A program made the position numbers and the translations under genes. DNA of 64,000 bases. Source: Vitis vinifera (lineage: Eukaryota > Streptophyta > Magnoliopsida > Vitales > Vitaceae). Location: contig NC_081817.1 of the NCBI RefSeq assembly GCF_030704535.1, positions 28,459,001-28,523,000 of the forward strand, written 5' to 3'. This document shows, one piece after another, positions 30,313 through 40,860 of the stretch (its first letter is position 1; every line of letters begins with the position of its first letter). The notes below the pieces were generated by a model. That model saw nothing but the letters and a program-made list of their open reading frames with translations. It was not told where the DNA came from and ran no database searches.

Positions 30313-31680
30313 TTAAGGAAGAACCTTGAGACCTCCATGAAAAAGAGAAGCAAAAACATCCATTTGATCATTTGGAAGAACCAATCCAATCTCAATCCCA
30401 CCTTTGATGTCTCTGCTTTCAGTCAGGGAAATACCTGATTTCATCTCATCAATGGAGACCTCCTCTATTTTCCTGGGCCTCCCCCATCCAAAATCAACCT
30501 CATAGAGATCCAATTTCGGTGACCCCAGAACCACCACATGGACCTCGCTTCCTATCAACACCTCCCACTCCAAAATCCACCTCTCCGCTCCCCCCAAAAC
30601 CTCCCCATCCAGCTCCTTGATCTTCCGCCCGATCGCCTCCGCCGCCACCACTATCCCCTCCTCTCCCATCAGGTCGCTCCTCCCAGCCACCGCCCGCCCA
30701 AACGCCACGCAATTGCCCAAATAGGCCACCGGCACGGGGTAGTCCAGGCGGGTGATGCCGCCTGCATTGAAGCCGAAGAAGCAAGTGTCAGGCGGCGCGG
30801 TCGAGACGCGGCCTGCGCGAGCCTCGCAGAGGCAAACCCAGACGAACGCGCAGGTGAGGACGTAGGCGGATAGAAGTGGCGGCGGAGGTTTGCCTTTTCT
30901 TCTACAGTGAGCCATTATCCATTTCTTTACCTTCTCCATCTCTCTTGGACTCATCACAAATGTGGCTCGGACGGAGTCGTCTTCTCTGTCTTCCCTACTG
31001 GTTTTGCTTAGGTATTTTTTGTGCTTTCTCCATTGTTGTAAGAATATTTCTTTCAGCCCCTTTAGTTCTTTGATAACGCTTCTATCGTAGAATGGCAAAG
31101 GGAAAGACTTTGGGAGGGACTTTTCACCATTTCTGTAAATCGAAGACCACGTCTTCATAAAATTGGTGAATGTCCTCCCGTCTGATACAGCATGGTGGAG
31201 AGCGAGGCCGATGGAGATGCCGGCGTTGCTGAACACTGTAATCTGCACCGCCATCATCGGAACCTCGTCGGATTCTGACAATCGAGGGACGAGCTGATGG
31301 AACTCGCAGGCGTCCTTCGAATGGTGCCCGCAGAAATTATCAAAATCTCCGTCCGCCTCCGCCACGGTCATCCCCACGGAGTCCCCCTCCGCGTAGACAA
31401 TTGCTGGGGTTTCGGACTCCGGATAATGGCTTAGCCGGCCGGAGAAGGGGAAGTACTCCAGCAATGTAAGTGAAAGGGAGTGTTTGAGCTTAGGGAGAGT
31501 GACGGAAGTGAAGTGGGAGGTGGGAATGGGGAATTGGAAGAAGAAGAGAGGTTGGGAGGGGGGGAAGAGGAGCCATGGGATGTCGAAAAAGGTGAGGGGG
31601 AGGGAGGTGGGAGGAGCGGAGCCTGGCGGAGGAGCGACACGGTAGCGGTCGAGCACCCTGACAGCGATGGGCGGAGCCAT
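30313..31680 (-). CDS. BAHD acyltransferase (anthocyanin/phenolic-glucoside acyltransferase-like)
   Basis: An intronless 455-residue protein of normal BAHD length. BAHD enzymes move an acyl group from acyl-CoA to a hydroxyl or amine in the cytosol. The catalytic HxxxD is HAVSD at residues 163-167 (in LALHHAVSDGRT), and the structural DFGWG is at 396-400. The N-terminus VAPPPGSAPPTSLPLTFFD and a YLGNC box (usually YFGNC) near residue 300 point to the clade that includes anthocyanin and phenolic-glucoside malonyl- or coumaroyl-transferases. The exact donor and acceptor cannot be told from sequence. Codons are GC-rich compared with the flanks. No second acyltransferase gene lies nearby in this window. 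The start ATG at 31680 is preceded by a pyrimidine-rich leader. Confidence 0.93.
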   Translation of the reverse strand: MAPPIAVRVLDRYRVAPPPGSAPPTSLPLTFFDIPWLLFPPSQPLFFFQFPIPTSHFTSVTLPKLKHSLSLTLLEYFPFSGRLSHYPESETPAIVYAEGDSVGMTVAEADGDFDNFCGHHSKDACEFHQLVPRLSESDEVPMMAVQITVFSNAGISIGLALHHAVSDGRTFTNFMKTWSSIYRNGEKSLPKSFPLPFYDRSVIKELKGLKEIFLQQWRKHKKYLSKTSREDREDDSVRATFVMSPREMEKVKKWIMAHCRRKGKPPPPLLSAYVLTCAFVWVCLCEARAGRVSTAPPDTCFFGFNAGGITRLDYPVPVAYLGNCVAFGRAVAGRSDLMGEEGIVVAAEAIGRKIKELDGEVLGGAERWILEWEVLIGSEVHVVVLGSPKLDLYEVDFGWGRPRKIEEVSIDEMKSGISLTESRDIKGGIEIGLVLPNDQMDVFASLFHGGLKVLP

Positions 31681-33160
31681 GGCGCAAGGGGCTGCCTGCG
31701 GCCAGAGAGAAAGAAGGAGAATAAAGAGACGTTGGAGTGAATGGTGAGAAAACGTAAATGAAATGTGTCTGTTTTAACTTAATTGAAGTCTATAGTTTTA
31801 AATATTTAAATATTTAAACCCATTTGTCACGTGATGGGGTGTAATGAGATCATTTATTACTTAAACCATGAAATTATTTGTCATGCAATCATTTTTCTCT
31901 ATGGAAAAATAGTTTTTTAATGCTTAAAATAATTATTAAATTTAAGATATGATAAAATAATTCAAATTAATGTTACTAAAAATGTTTTTTGAGTGGACAT
32001 ATTTAAAAAAAAAAAAAAGAGAGCTTATTTTACAAATTAATAAATGTCATGATGCTTAATGAGTGGAAAAGGTTTTAATAAAGGTTATCATTATTATTAT
32101 TATTATTTTAAATAGGACCCTTAAAATAAACTTTCCAAATATTTCATTTTTAAAAAGAGACAAGAAAAAAAAAATGATTGACATCACCTTATTATAAGTG
32201 ATAACTAAATCCAAAATTTATTATTATTCATGAATGGATTAGCAATTCAAGTATGTATTTAATTTTCATATTTAATAATAGAAAAAAATGGGAATAGTAG
32301 AAGTATTTGTGATATGTAGATAGAGAAAAAAAGTTTCTAGTATTATTTATGTAATAGGTTTCTGTATAGATGCATTTTAATATCGTTAAAGTTTATTAGG
32401 CTCTAATATCAAAGTCAAATTTTGACATTGGTGTGGGCTTATGTCATAAATGGTACTATCAGCACGAATGGGAGGATTGAATGTGATATTTTACACCGAA
32501 TAATATACATTTTGCCCACATAAGAGTCAAGATTAAGGAAAAGTTCTTAATAATATATATTTAATAAAATTTTCTTGATGACGTGATTTGAGAGCTTATT
32601 AGATCTAGAAATTTGTTTGTTTGAGCATCTCTATAATCTCGTGGAACATAATGAGAATATTATATTTATATGGGGATAAATGTAATTTTATACATTGGAC
32701 AAAGAGAAAAATTCATAATGGGATTTAAAACTATAAGGGTTTGTGGGGTTAAACCAGATAAAATACGGAGCAGCAAATCATTATAGTATTTAAAAATAAT
32801 TATTTAGGTTATATTTAATTCATGAAAAGATTGGGAGAAAATGTGAGAGAAAGAAAAAGTATAAATAAAGAAAATGTAAAATAAAAGTGATGAGAAGGAA
32901 CCGTAATTTCTCATTTTTAAAATTAGAAAAAAAAAACAAATGAAATTGGATTTAAAAAAAAAACCTATGATTTATTAGAGGAGAGGGATTTCCCTGGACC
33001 AGCTCAAAACAATGAGCTACATCTCCTCCTGCCCATGCAAACTCAACTCCCCTCTTACCATCCAAAATTTAATTAGAAAAAAAAACTTCTAAAAATAAAT
33101 ATAATTAATAAAATATTTTTAAAAAATAATTATTTTATTCTAAAATTAGTTAAAACTTTT
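31681..33160. other. Intergenic, AT-rich
   Basis: This lies between the divergent BAHD gene and the AGP gene and should hold both promoters. No gene, clear MITE or RNA gene was recognised. Confidence 0.5.
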
Positions 33161-33162
33161 TC

Positions 33163-33171
33163 CTATAAATA
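33163..33171 (+). promoter_or_regulatory. TATA box of the AGP23-like gene
   Basis: CTATAAATA lies 100 bp upstream of the ATG, which would place transcription start near 33195-33200. Confidence 0.7.
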
Positions 33172-33271
33172 TTTCCACAACCCACTTCAGTCTTTAGGTG
33201 GATGCCCCTACTTTGCAAACGACGATTACTCCGATACAATTCTCGAGTCATCGTCGTTTGCAACAATCATC

Positions 33272-33457
33272 ATGGACATGAAGAAGATTGCTTGTGCAGT
33301 CCTCGTGGCCGCCGCCTCGATGAGCGCAGTGCTCGCCTCCGATGACATTTATGCACCTGCGCCCGCCCCAGCCCACAATGCTGCCGCTAGCTTGCCGGTT
33401 GCCGGGTCTTTGGTTGGGGCATCAGTCTTATCTTTTTTCGCCTTTTATTTACAGTAG
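33272..33457 (+). CDS. AGP23-like arabinogalactan peptide
   Basis: A 61-residue precursor. Residues 1-22 ([22 protein letters not shown]) form a signal peptide. The mature part contains APAPAPA, whose prolines are expected to be hydroxylated and to carry arabinogalactan. The C-terminal ~20 residues (from [16 protein letters not shown] back to the small-residue stretch) are hydrophobic and fit a GPI-anchor signal. The layout and the xMKKIAC start resemble Arabidopsis AGP23, a pollen-expressed AG peptide (from memory). The product would sit at the outer plasma membrane or cell wall. A TATA box lies upstream, and the coding part is GC-rich against AT-rich flanks. Confidence 0.87.
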   Translation: MDMKKIACAVLVAAASMSAVLASDDIYAPAPAPAHNAAASLPVAGSLVGASVLSFFAFYLQ

Positions 33458-34990
33458 AAGAAATATATATGTATGAAGATGATGAAGAAAGAGAGACCTC
33501 TGCATACGAGGAATAAGATTTATGAATGATTGTATTTTTTAAGGTTTTTCTTTTTTATCATTTTTATTACTTTCTCTTAATATTTTCTCCTATATAAAGT
33601 TATCACTTATTACTAAAAGGATGTTTGGATAGTATTCTTAAATGTTATAGTTTTTTTAATAAAATATTTAAGAAAAAATTATGTCTTAATGTCTAATAAG
33701 AAATTGTAACTTTTCTAATAGGAATTAGTGAATCCATGAAATTTAAGGATGACAATTTGTGAAAATGGGTTGTATTTATGTTTGTGTCAAAATCTAGCCA
33801 ACCCGAATCCATTACAAATCATGTTGAAAGCATAAACCCAAATATTACTTAATTATTAAACAAGTAATATCTCGTATAACTTATTTAATAAACAGGTTTT
33901 TCTATTTAATAATTAAATTGAATTAGGTATTATATAAATTTGTATAAATAATGTTTCAATTGAATATGTTTATAACTTAATTGATTTATTTATTTAAAAA
34001 TAAATTTAAAACGAGTCAAATGTGAATTAAATGATTTAAAATTTTAATTAAATTAATCAATAAGATGATTAAATAGGTCAATTTGAATCAACTTCATGTT
34101 ATGTAAATTGATCCAAAAACTATTTATATATTAAAAGGTTATGCAGATCAATATAATTTGATCTAAAGTCAATTATATTCAACCAAAACCAGCAAAAAAC
34201 GTATTATGATTCAAGTTGTATTGGCAAATCATGATAAACTTTTCCATCCCTACCATGAATATACCATAAAGTTGCAAAGGTTGTGCTTATAAACCAATCC
34301 CTAAAGTGAAATAAAGAGCAATAAATCAAACATACTTATAAAAATGAAATAATTGATTCAATCACTTCTATTTTTGGTGACTTTAGCAAGAGCTCTAATC
34401 ATTTCCCCTTATATTCAATTATTTCATTCATTTCCAAACACATTATAGCATTTTCAGAGCAGTCGAGGATATAATTTGATTTCTTATATATTAGTCTTTC
34501 TAACGGGCTTTGAAAATAAAAATTCTTCATTGATTTATGAATTGAGTTAGTTAAATATATCAACTCAATTCAATTATTCTTATTCTTATCGAGCATATAT
34601 CAAATCAATGATAATAATAAAAATAATTTTTTATTATTATTATACTTTCTATAGAGTTTTTAAACATAATATTTTGTTTTAGTAATCCTTGAAAATAAGC
34701 TAAGCAATGAAAATATAAAAAATAAAAAACTAGGACGATGGAAAGGATAAAAGTTAAAACCATGGAAAACCAATATCAAAATAAATTAAATGGATGGTGA
34801 AAAAAATAAAATTTAATTATTAAATTTAAAATTCATATGAAATATTAAAGAAATATTTTTGTTATGGGTGCAGTATCTACAGTGTGGAACAGTCCACGAT
34901 GCTGCTGTGCACACTGATTTCAGGCCGTCCAAAGGATCAACGGATGCGCACGTGTCACGGTGTAGATTAACTTCATTTAATGCTCTGCAG
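33458..34990. other. AT-rich intergenic DNA
   Basis: After the AGP stop, A/T-rich termination signals follow to about 33600. No gene seen beyond that. GC content rises from about 34860 as the U1 snRNA promoter region begins. Confidence 0.5.
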
Positions 34991-35018
34991 GAGAGGTACA
35001 GTGTTGTTTCTGGGAGTG

Positions 35019-35029
35019 ATCCCACATCG
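35019..35029 (+). promoter_or_regulatory. Upstream sequence element (USE) of plant snRNA genes
   Basis: ATCCCACATCG matches the plant USE consensus RTCCCACATCG exactly. It ends 33 nt before the TATA box, the spacing that specifies Pol II rather than Pol III in plant snRNA promoters. Confidence 0.95.
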
Positions 35030-35062
35030 GAAAGGAGTTTGAGTAGCGAGGGAGGAGCTGGG

Positions 35063-35070
35063 TATAAATA
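35063..35070 (+). promoter_or_regulatory. TATA box of the U1 snRNA gene
   Basis: TATAAATA, 31 nt upstream of the first base of the U1 coding region. Confidence 0.95.
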
Positions 35071-35093
35071 GGGAGGGAGGCGTAACGTTAAAC

Positions 35094-35253
35094 ATACTTA
35101 CCTGGACGGGGTCTATGGGCGATCGTGCAGACCCATGGCCTAGGCTAGTGACCTCCATTGCACTCTGGAGGTGCACGCGCCTAAGATCTGCCCAAGTGGC
35201 GGAGTCTACGTCATAATTTGTGGTAGAGGGGGTTCGCGTGCGCGCGACCCCTA
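35094..35253 (+). ncRNA. U1 snRNA (variant in stem-loop I)
   Basis: About 160 nt. It starts ATACTTACCTG, the 5' splice-site recognition sequence. Stem-loop II is CCTCC-ATTGCACTCT-GGAGG, with the U1A-binding AUUGCAC intact. Stem-loop III contains TCTGCCCAAGTGGCGGA. The Sm site ATAATTTGTGG follows, and a GC-rich terminal hairpin with GGGG/CCCC stem lies at 35227-35251. The USE, TATA box and 3' box are all present at correct spacing, so it looks transcribable. The odd part is loop I: the U1-70K-binding sequence known as AUCAYGAAG reads AUCGUGCAG here, two changes. It may be a variant U1 or an early pseudogene. Confidence 0.94.
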
Positions 35254-35268
35254 CAATGCTCAGTTCAA
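35254..35268 (+). terminator. snRNA 3' box
   Basis: CA-N6-AGTTCAA fits the plant Pol II snRNA 3'-end consensus CA(N3-10)AGTNNAA, immediately after the terminal hairpin. Confidence 0.9.
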
Positions 35269-35284
35269 AGTCTTTTTGGAACAT

Positions 35285-36540
35285 TACGTACAGAGTGGGT
35301 AAGTTAATTTAGTTTAATTGAGTAAGAGACAAACGGAGTTCAATATTTAATGGCCTAATTTAAATTATTATTTTGTTTAATAAATTATAGAACAACTTAA
35401 TCTTATAATTTAAAAATAAACTTGGTGATCAATTTAATAAGTTAATAAATTAAATTATATTTAATTTACTTTAACTTATGATGTATTAAGTTTTACAAAT
35501 GAAAAATCATTTAAATTTAAAAGTATATTTTGCTGTTTTTTGAAAGTGTTTTGCAATGGAATGCCAATCCTTGGCTTTATTTGTAAAGTCCTCTATTCAG
35601 CTCTAAGATCTATGAACTAGCCCATGCTTGACTAGCCAAGCAAACAAATGACTTGCATCTTTTTAATCTCTTGCATTTTTATTTAATAAGTATTTTATAT
35701 TTACGATAAAATTCATGTGATGCTTGTTATTCTATATAAAAGAATCGTTATTTTAGGAAACACTTTTAATATTTTTAATACTTAATTTTTTTTATTATTT
35801 AAGTATTAGAAATGTTAGAAACGTTTTATAAAATCATTTTTAAACACACTCGATTTTTAAAAATATTTTTTAAATTTTATCAAACATTAAAAGTGTATTT
35901 AACGGTGATTCAATAAAACATTTATAATATTTTTAACACTTGAAAATTTTTATCTTTCAAATGTTAAAAAGGTTAAACACACTTTCTAAAATTACTGTCA
36001 AATACACTCTAAATATATATATATATTTTTAAATACTTTTTAAAATAAAAACACCTTCTAAAATAAGTATTAATTTTTCCCAAATATCATCTTTTAACAA
36101 ACCATGGCGATAATATGCTAAATTGATTTTGGGCGGGGCTAAGTATAAAAATTTCTTAAATCCGAACAATTGGGATTGTAGCAACGTTACTTTCAAGTCA
36201 ATGATAACTCATAGAAACAATGCCTCTCATAATAAGCTTTATATATAGCCAAAAACCCAATCCAATTTAAATTTATATAACTGTTCTTATAACCATTCCA
36301 TCCCATTTAAATTTCCTTTTGGAGATGAGTATAGAAATGATTGGGATTGAGGCGGAGGTGACCCATCCCAGATCCAGTCTTTGTCATCGATTTACCTTGG
36401 GCTCAAGACTGCAGCCCCACCACAGATTTTGAGATGTGGCAGCAACCCTACACCCATGAAGAACAGGGTAGTGACCAATGTAATACTATCTGCGACACAT
36501 GTAATTCATGCAAGAAAAGCTTTATGCAAAGAGACACTCG
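35285..36540. other. AT-rich intergenic with MITE-like palindromic remnants
   Basis: About 35745-36080 carries repeated, partly inverted words (AAACACTTTTAATATTTTTAA, TTTTTAAACACACT, AGTGTATTTAACGG, AAACACACTTTCTAAAAT) such as those of decayed short DNA transposons. No gene seen. Confidence 0.45.
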
Positions 36541-36573
36541 ACCTCTCTGCATAAAAAGTGAAACCAAACCCAT

Positions 36574-36789
36574 ATGAATGGTGGTGGTATGAATCAAGTC
36601 CCAGCCATGTCATCTTTGGAGGTTCCTCTGGTTGCAGCTATTGTCATCTTGGCCATTCTCACAGTCAATACTTTGGAGGAGGCGCAGGTGCCGGAGCCAG
36701 CCAAGCACACCGGATCTGCATTTGCTTCTAATGCTTCTGTTGCTGTTGTGGGGTTCTATCTGCTGTGTTATGTAATGGGTCTTTTCTAG
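36574..36789 (+). CDS. Small secreted/membrane peptide, possibly AG-peptide-like
   Basis: A 71-residue frame with a possible second start at Met12, which gives 60 residues. From Met12 it has a hydrophobic signal-like segment (VPLVAAIVILAILTV), a short hydrophilic middle with VPEPAKHTGSA, and a hydrophobic C-terminus (VAVVGFYLLCYVMGLF) after small residues. This shape resembles GPI-anchored AG peptides, but it has only two prolines in the mature part and lacks the usual AP/SP repeats. It could also be a random frame. No close family recognised. Confidence 0.4.
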   Translation: MNGGGMNQVPAMSSLEVPLVAAIVILAILTVNTLEEAQVPEPAKHTGSAFASNASVAVVGFYLLCYVMGLF

Positions 36790-37980
36790 GAGTATCGAGT
36801 TTGTGTTGGTTAGGTTAGCTTAACACTTTGTGTATGAGCAGTTATGCTTTCTTACATAAATAAAATGATATGTTTTGTGGGTTTTTTTTTTTTTTTTTTG
36901 TTCTTTTTAAATGGGTGCAAATAATTATATAAGGTTATTGGGTTGTTAGTTCGTAGGGAGTAATTACTTTTTCATCCTTTTCTTTTCCAAAGAAATGGCC
37001 ATTCCCTCTTAAGAAAAATAAGTAGAAATATCAACACATTCAATTTAGTTTTGAATGGTATGAAATATTCCTGCTGATTTAGAAGGAGCAAAGCATCAAT
37101 TTGTCACATGAGCAACAAATTAATCATCCAAAATTCCACTTCTTTGTTCAACCATTAACTTCTAGCAAAAGAATCTCTTAAGTACCGATATGGATGGAAA
37201 TAGAATTGAAAATAAGACGAGAATCATAATTTCATGTAAAGAAAAAGTCAAAATTATATTAAATATGAAATTTTATCCTAAGAAAAAACTTTTTTTTTTT
37301 ATCGTTTATTCTTATTTTTTTTTAAAAAATCAAATATAATGTCATTTTAAAATCTTAATTTTTTTTTTTCATAAAAGTTTTTAGAGTATTCCAAGATACA
37401 GTCCGAACTATTGAAAACATACGAGAAACATGATCACATATAAATAAATGAAAATTGAGATATACAATAATAAGATCAAAATACACAATTTTAAGATTAA
37501 ATGGTATAAAAATGTGAGGTGAAGCAATATGATGTTAAATCTATGAAAAATGCTAAGATATTGAAGCAATAACTATCGAATAAGAGATTCAGACCATTGA
37601 ACTATATACTATGAAATCTAGATGATTAAATGAGAATATAAATAAATGATTAAATTAGAATATAAATAAATGATATTAAGGCATAAAATTACAAACAAAT
37701 AAAGTCAAGCACAATTTGTGATACCACCTGATTTGTGGTAGGTACCCTTCCATGCTATAGACCCTAAGTATATTGGGGTCACCGTTGGATTGATTTTCGG
37801 TATATATGAGCAGCCTTTTATACATGGAATTGAACCTGTTTCTAAACACCAATGGAAAGCAAAGCTTTGACTCCTTTTGAACAGGACCTTCACTGCCATT
37901 GACGCCCAGCCATGGTGTAAATAAAGACCAAATCAGAATTCTCTGTATCTTTCTGCACCAAGGGACAACATTTCTGACCA
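36790..37980. other. AT-rich intergenic
   Basis: Nothing recognisable apart from homopolymer runs and the likely promoter of the gene at 37983. Confidence 0.45.
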
Positions 37981-37982
37981 AC

Positions 37983-38942
37983 ATGGCTGGCTTAATCTCA
38001 AAGAGACTCACCTCTAGGCTTCTAAAACCCTATCATTCTTCTTCAGTTATCTCATCTTCCACCTTCTTCATCTACCAAAACCCTAATCCTAATCCTAACC
38101 CCTTCTTCGATTTGTCCCCTCAAGATCTGAATTCCAAGTTCTCAAAACAAAACCCATTGAACCCAGAACCCATTTGTGGATTTCAAACATCACAAGACCT
38201 TAAACCCACAAATTTCAAGCTTCATTCAAGCAAATTCTACTCTACTTTCAGTACCCAATTCAAAAAGCCTAGTCCCTTCGCCCAGCTCTCCCATCAAAAC
38301 CCCTTAATCCCAAAATCCATTTCTGGGTTTCAAGATTTACAGAACCCTAAACCCTCAAATTTTGATCTTCTTTTCACTAGATCATACACTAGTTCCAGTA
38401 CCAAAGTTGGAAACCCTTACCCTAATTGGGCATCAGATGCAAAACCCAAATACTTCTCAACATCTGATCCATCTCCTGACTCTGATAAACCCCAAAACCG
38501 TGAATTCAAGCACCAAGAAATAGAAGGACCAACTGTAGAACGTGACACCTCAGCTTTGGCCAATGAGACCAGAGAAGTTCTAGGACTGCAAATGAAGACC
38601 ATCCATAGCCTGAGCACTGTGCTTGCTCTTCTGGGTCTGGTTCAGCTCGCTTTGGGAGCTTGGATTTCATACATTACTCGGGCCTCGCCGATGCCAGAGG
38701 TTACAATCCAGAGCATAGTTGCATTTGGGTCCCCATTTTCGATGGCATTCATGTTGCGGAGATCGTTGAAGGTGATGGACTTCTTCAGGAAAATGGAGGA
38801 TCTGGGTAGGTTGCAGATTTTGACTCTGACCCTTCAGATTGCTAAGAACGTGAATCTTTTCTTTGTTCGGGTTCGTGGGGTTTCGATCTTGTGTGTTGCT
38901 GGTTTATCAGTTGGATTACTATATGCTGTTCTGTTGAGATGA
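37983..38942 (+). CDS. Plant membrane protein of unknown function, probably mitochondrial
   Basis: 319 residues from the second in-frame ATG. This start is chosen because [21 protein letters not shown] is a typical basic, Ser-rich mitochondrial presequence; an upstream in-frame ATG at 37899 would add 28 unremarkable residues. The middle (about 30-190) is Pro/Asn/Ser-rich and contains a diverged internal duplication ([13 protein letters not shown]... and [13 protein letters not shown]...). The C-terminal third looks ordered, with a transmembrane helix ([22 protein letters not shown]), an amphipathic Arg/Lys-rich region, and a final helix ([17 protein letters not shown]). No domain recognised. 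The gene is a single exon. Confidence 0.8.
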   Translation: MAGLISKRLTSRLLKPYHSSSVISSSTFFIYQNPNPNPNPFFDLSPQDLNSKFSKQNPLNPEPICGFQTSQDLKPTNFKLHSSKFYSTFSTQFKKPSPFAQLSHQNPLIPKSISGFQDLQNPKPSNFDLLFTRSYTSSSTKVGNPYPNWASDAKPKYFSTSDPSPDSDKPQNREFKHQEIEGPTVERDTSALANETREVLGLQMKTIHSLSTVLALLGLVQLALGAWISYITRASPMPEVTIQSIVAFGSPFSMAFMLRRSLKVMDFFRKMEDLGRLQILTLTLQIAKNVNLFFVRVRGVSILCVAGLSVGLLYAVLLR

Positions 38943-40860
38943 CTCTGCTTTGATTTCAATTGATTAGCAACAGGGTAATACATCCTTCCTGAGAAATTTC
39001 ATATGATTGTTCTGTTTTCTAGTATGAATAAGAAAATATATCAGAAACTTTTGGTGGAAATTCTTCGTCCAATCTTTATAATGCTCCATTTTGTAGCTCT
39101 GAAGCAAGTAGTATCACTTAAAACTATGAAACTCTTTTGCTAGACAAAGACACTGTGAATATGATCCATCGAAGCTTGAATTTATCTAATTATGACCACT
39201 TTAGCTTTGTTATAATGGTGAAGGTAATCCCTCTTTGAGGGGCTTGATTCCCTTTCAAATGTGTGGCATTTCATGTGTTTGACAGGATGCTTCCGTTGTT
39301 TGAGTTGTGGCAATATATGATGTCTGTTTGTTGTAGGATGGACGCTTGAGCTGGTAGTATTTTCTTAGTTCAGGAATCACTTAAAACAATGAACCTCCCA
39401 TGCTCAAGAAAAACAGGATGAATATGTTCAACTGAAGCTTGAATTTTTGTTTAATTATGAGTGCCCTAGCTTAGTTATGATGGTTAAAAGTAATCAATCT
39501 TTGAGTGGCTTGGTGCCCTTTAGAATTTGTAGCGTTTCTTGTGTTGATAGGATGCTTCCCCTGTTCAAGTTCAAGTAGTAGTATTGTCCATTCGTTGTCA
39601 ATGAACCCTATTGAGGAAAATGCTAATTTTCTGGTCACCATTGTAAGAGGCTAACAACAACTACTCTAATGATTATTATGGTTGTTTCTGTTATTTTCCG
39701 ATAGTTACTATCTTCACATGGTAGAATTTAAATCTTTAGAAAGACTGGAAATGAACTGCAGAGGTAAGCAGTATGGTTGGAAGGGGGGGAATGCCCAAAG
39801 AGCTATGCGTCTTAAGATGGGGAAGTTGTGAATAACCTTGGGATCACAGGAATGCAACGGGAAGATTAAGCTTAACTACATATATTATCAGATGCATGGG
39901 AAGTTTGATATATACAACAGTTAGGACTCAGAGCAACCCACAACCAATGTAGAAAACACGTCTACTATGGATTGGAATGTATAGACAGTCGCATTGTAGT
40001 TTTAAACAGTGGCCTAGAAGATTGAAAGTACCATCTTGGACCTTTAGCATCATCTTATAACCTCCGCTGTCTGCCTCTAATTCAATGATATTGGTCATTT
40101 CCGGGTAATTTAAACTTGTATTCTAGTATTCTTCAATGGTGCTAGTTCCATGACGCATCCTTCTCAACCTCCCCATAGGGTCTATCATCAACATTAAGGA
40201 CAAACATGACTCTTACAGAGTTACCAAAATACAAATTTCTCGTATGTTATGTTCTTTCTTGCTGTTGTTTGGTTTGTAGGAATAGCATTTCCTGCTATGG
40301 TTTGAGCATCAAACCAAGTGACCAAGAAAGGCCCAAGGACAACACAAGTCACGCCCATCACCTTTCCCACCTGGCTGGGATAATCCATTTCTGGATGTTG
40401 CTTTAAATTTGAGATGCTATCAAACTCATGCTTGGTGTTGTGTTCTAATGGCTTGAAATCCATTACTTGCCTAAAACTACCTTTAGGTTGGTCAAGTCGA
40501 GTAATTGATGTGAGATGGATCCAGAAAACGAGTGGTTTTAGTTATAATTCGGAAATGATTTGTGTGTATTTCACTGAAACATGAAAGCAAAGTAGGTAGA
40601 GAGGCATATACAAACTTCTGTTGCCTGTAGTTATAGCTTCTTCTAGTCTCAATAGTTAATATCTCATATGGTAACGACTAACGACTGATCATGAAAAGGA
40701 ACATTCATAGGGAAACATGCAAAAAAAGCAAACTCATTCACGTGGGGGAAGGGGAGGAAGTGGAGATTGGCTTCTCTATTTGGGTTCAAGGTAACGAGAC
40801 TCTCTGCTTCGTATCTTAGTCGGTCTTTGAGAACATCTCATTAGTCTTGTGTTCCGTGGG
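38943..40860. other. Intergenic with diverged ~255 bp tandem repeat
   Basis: The 3' region of the preceding gene includes two related segments (see 39090-39580). The rest contains no recognised gene. A minus-strand frame at 40463-40221 has one possible membrane segment but no family match. Confidence 0.5.
39090..39580 (+). repeat. Diverged direct tandem repeat, unit ~255 bp
   Basis: About 39096-39305 and 39350-39570 share, in order, AGTATC/AGTATT, ATCACTTAAAAC, GAATATG, GAAGCTTGAATTT, TAATTATGA, AGCTTTGTTATAATGGT or AGCTTAGTTATGATGGT, GGCTTG, CCCTTT, and GATAGGATGCTTCC or GACAGGATGCTTCC. The copies are clearly homologous but old. Confidence 0.75.

Noticed and set aside
31431..31740. Pro/Ser- or Gly/Glu-rich frames opposite the BAHD gene
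   Set aside because: Shadows of the GC-rich acyltransferase coding sequence.
34813..35284. Open frames over the U1 gene on both strands
   Set aside because: The interval is an RNA gene with its promoter; the frames have no domains.
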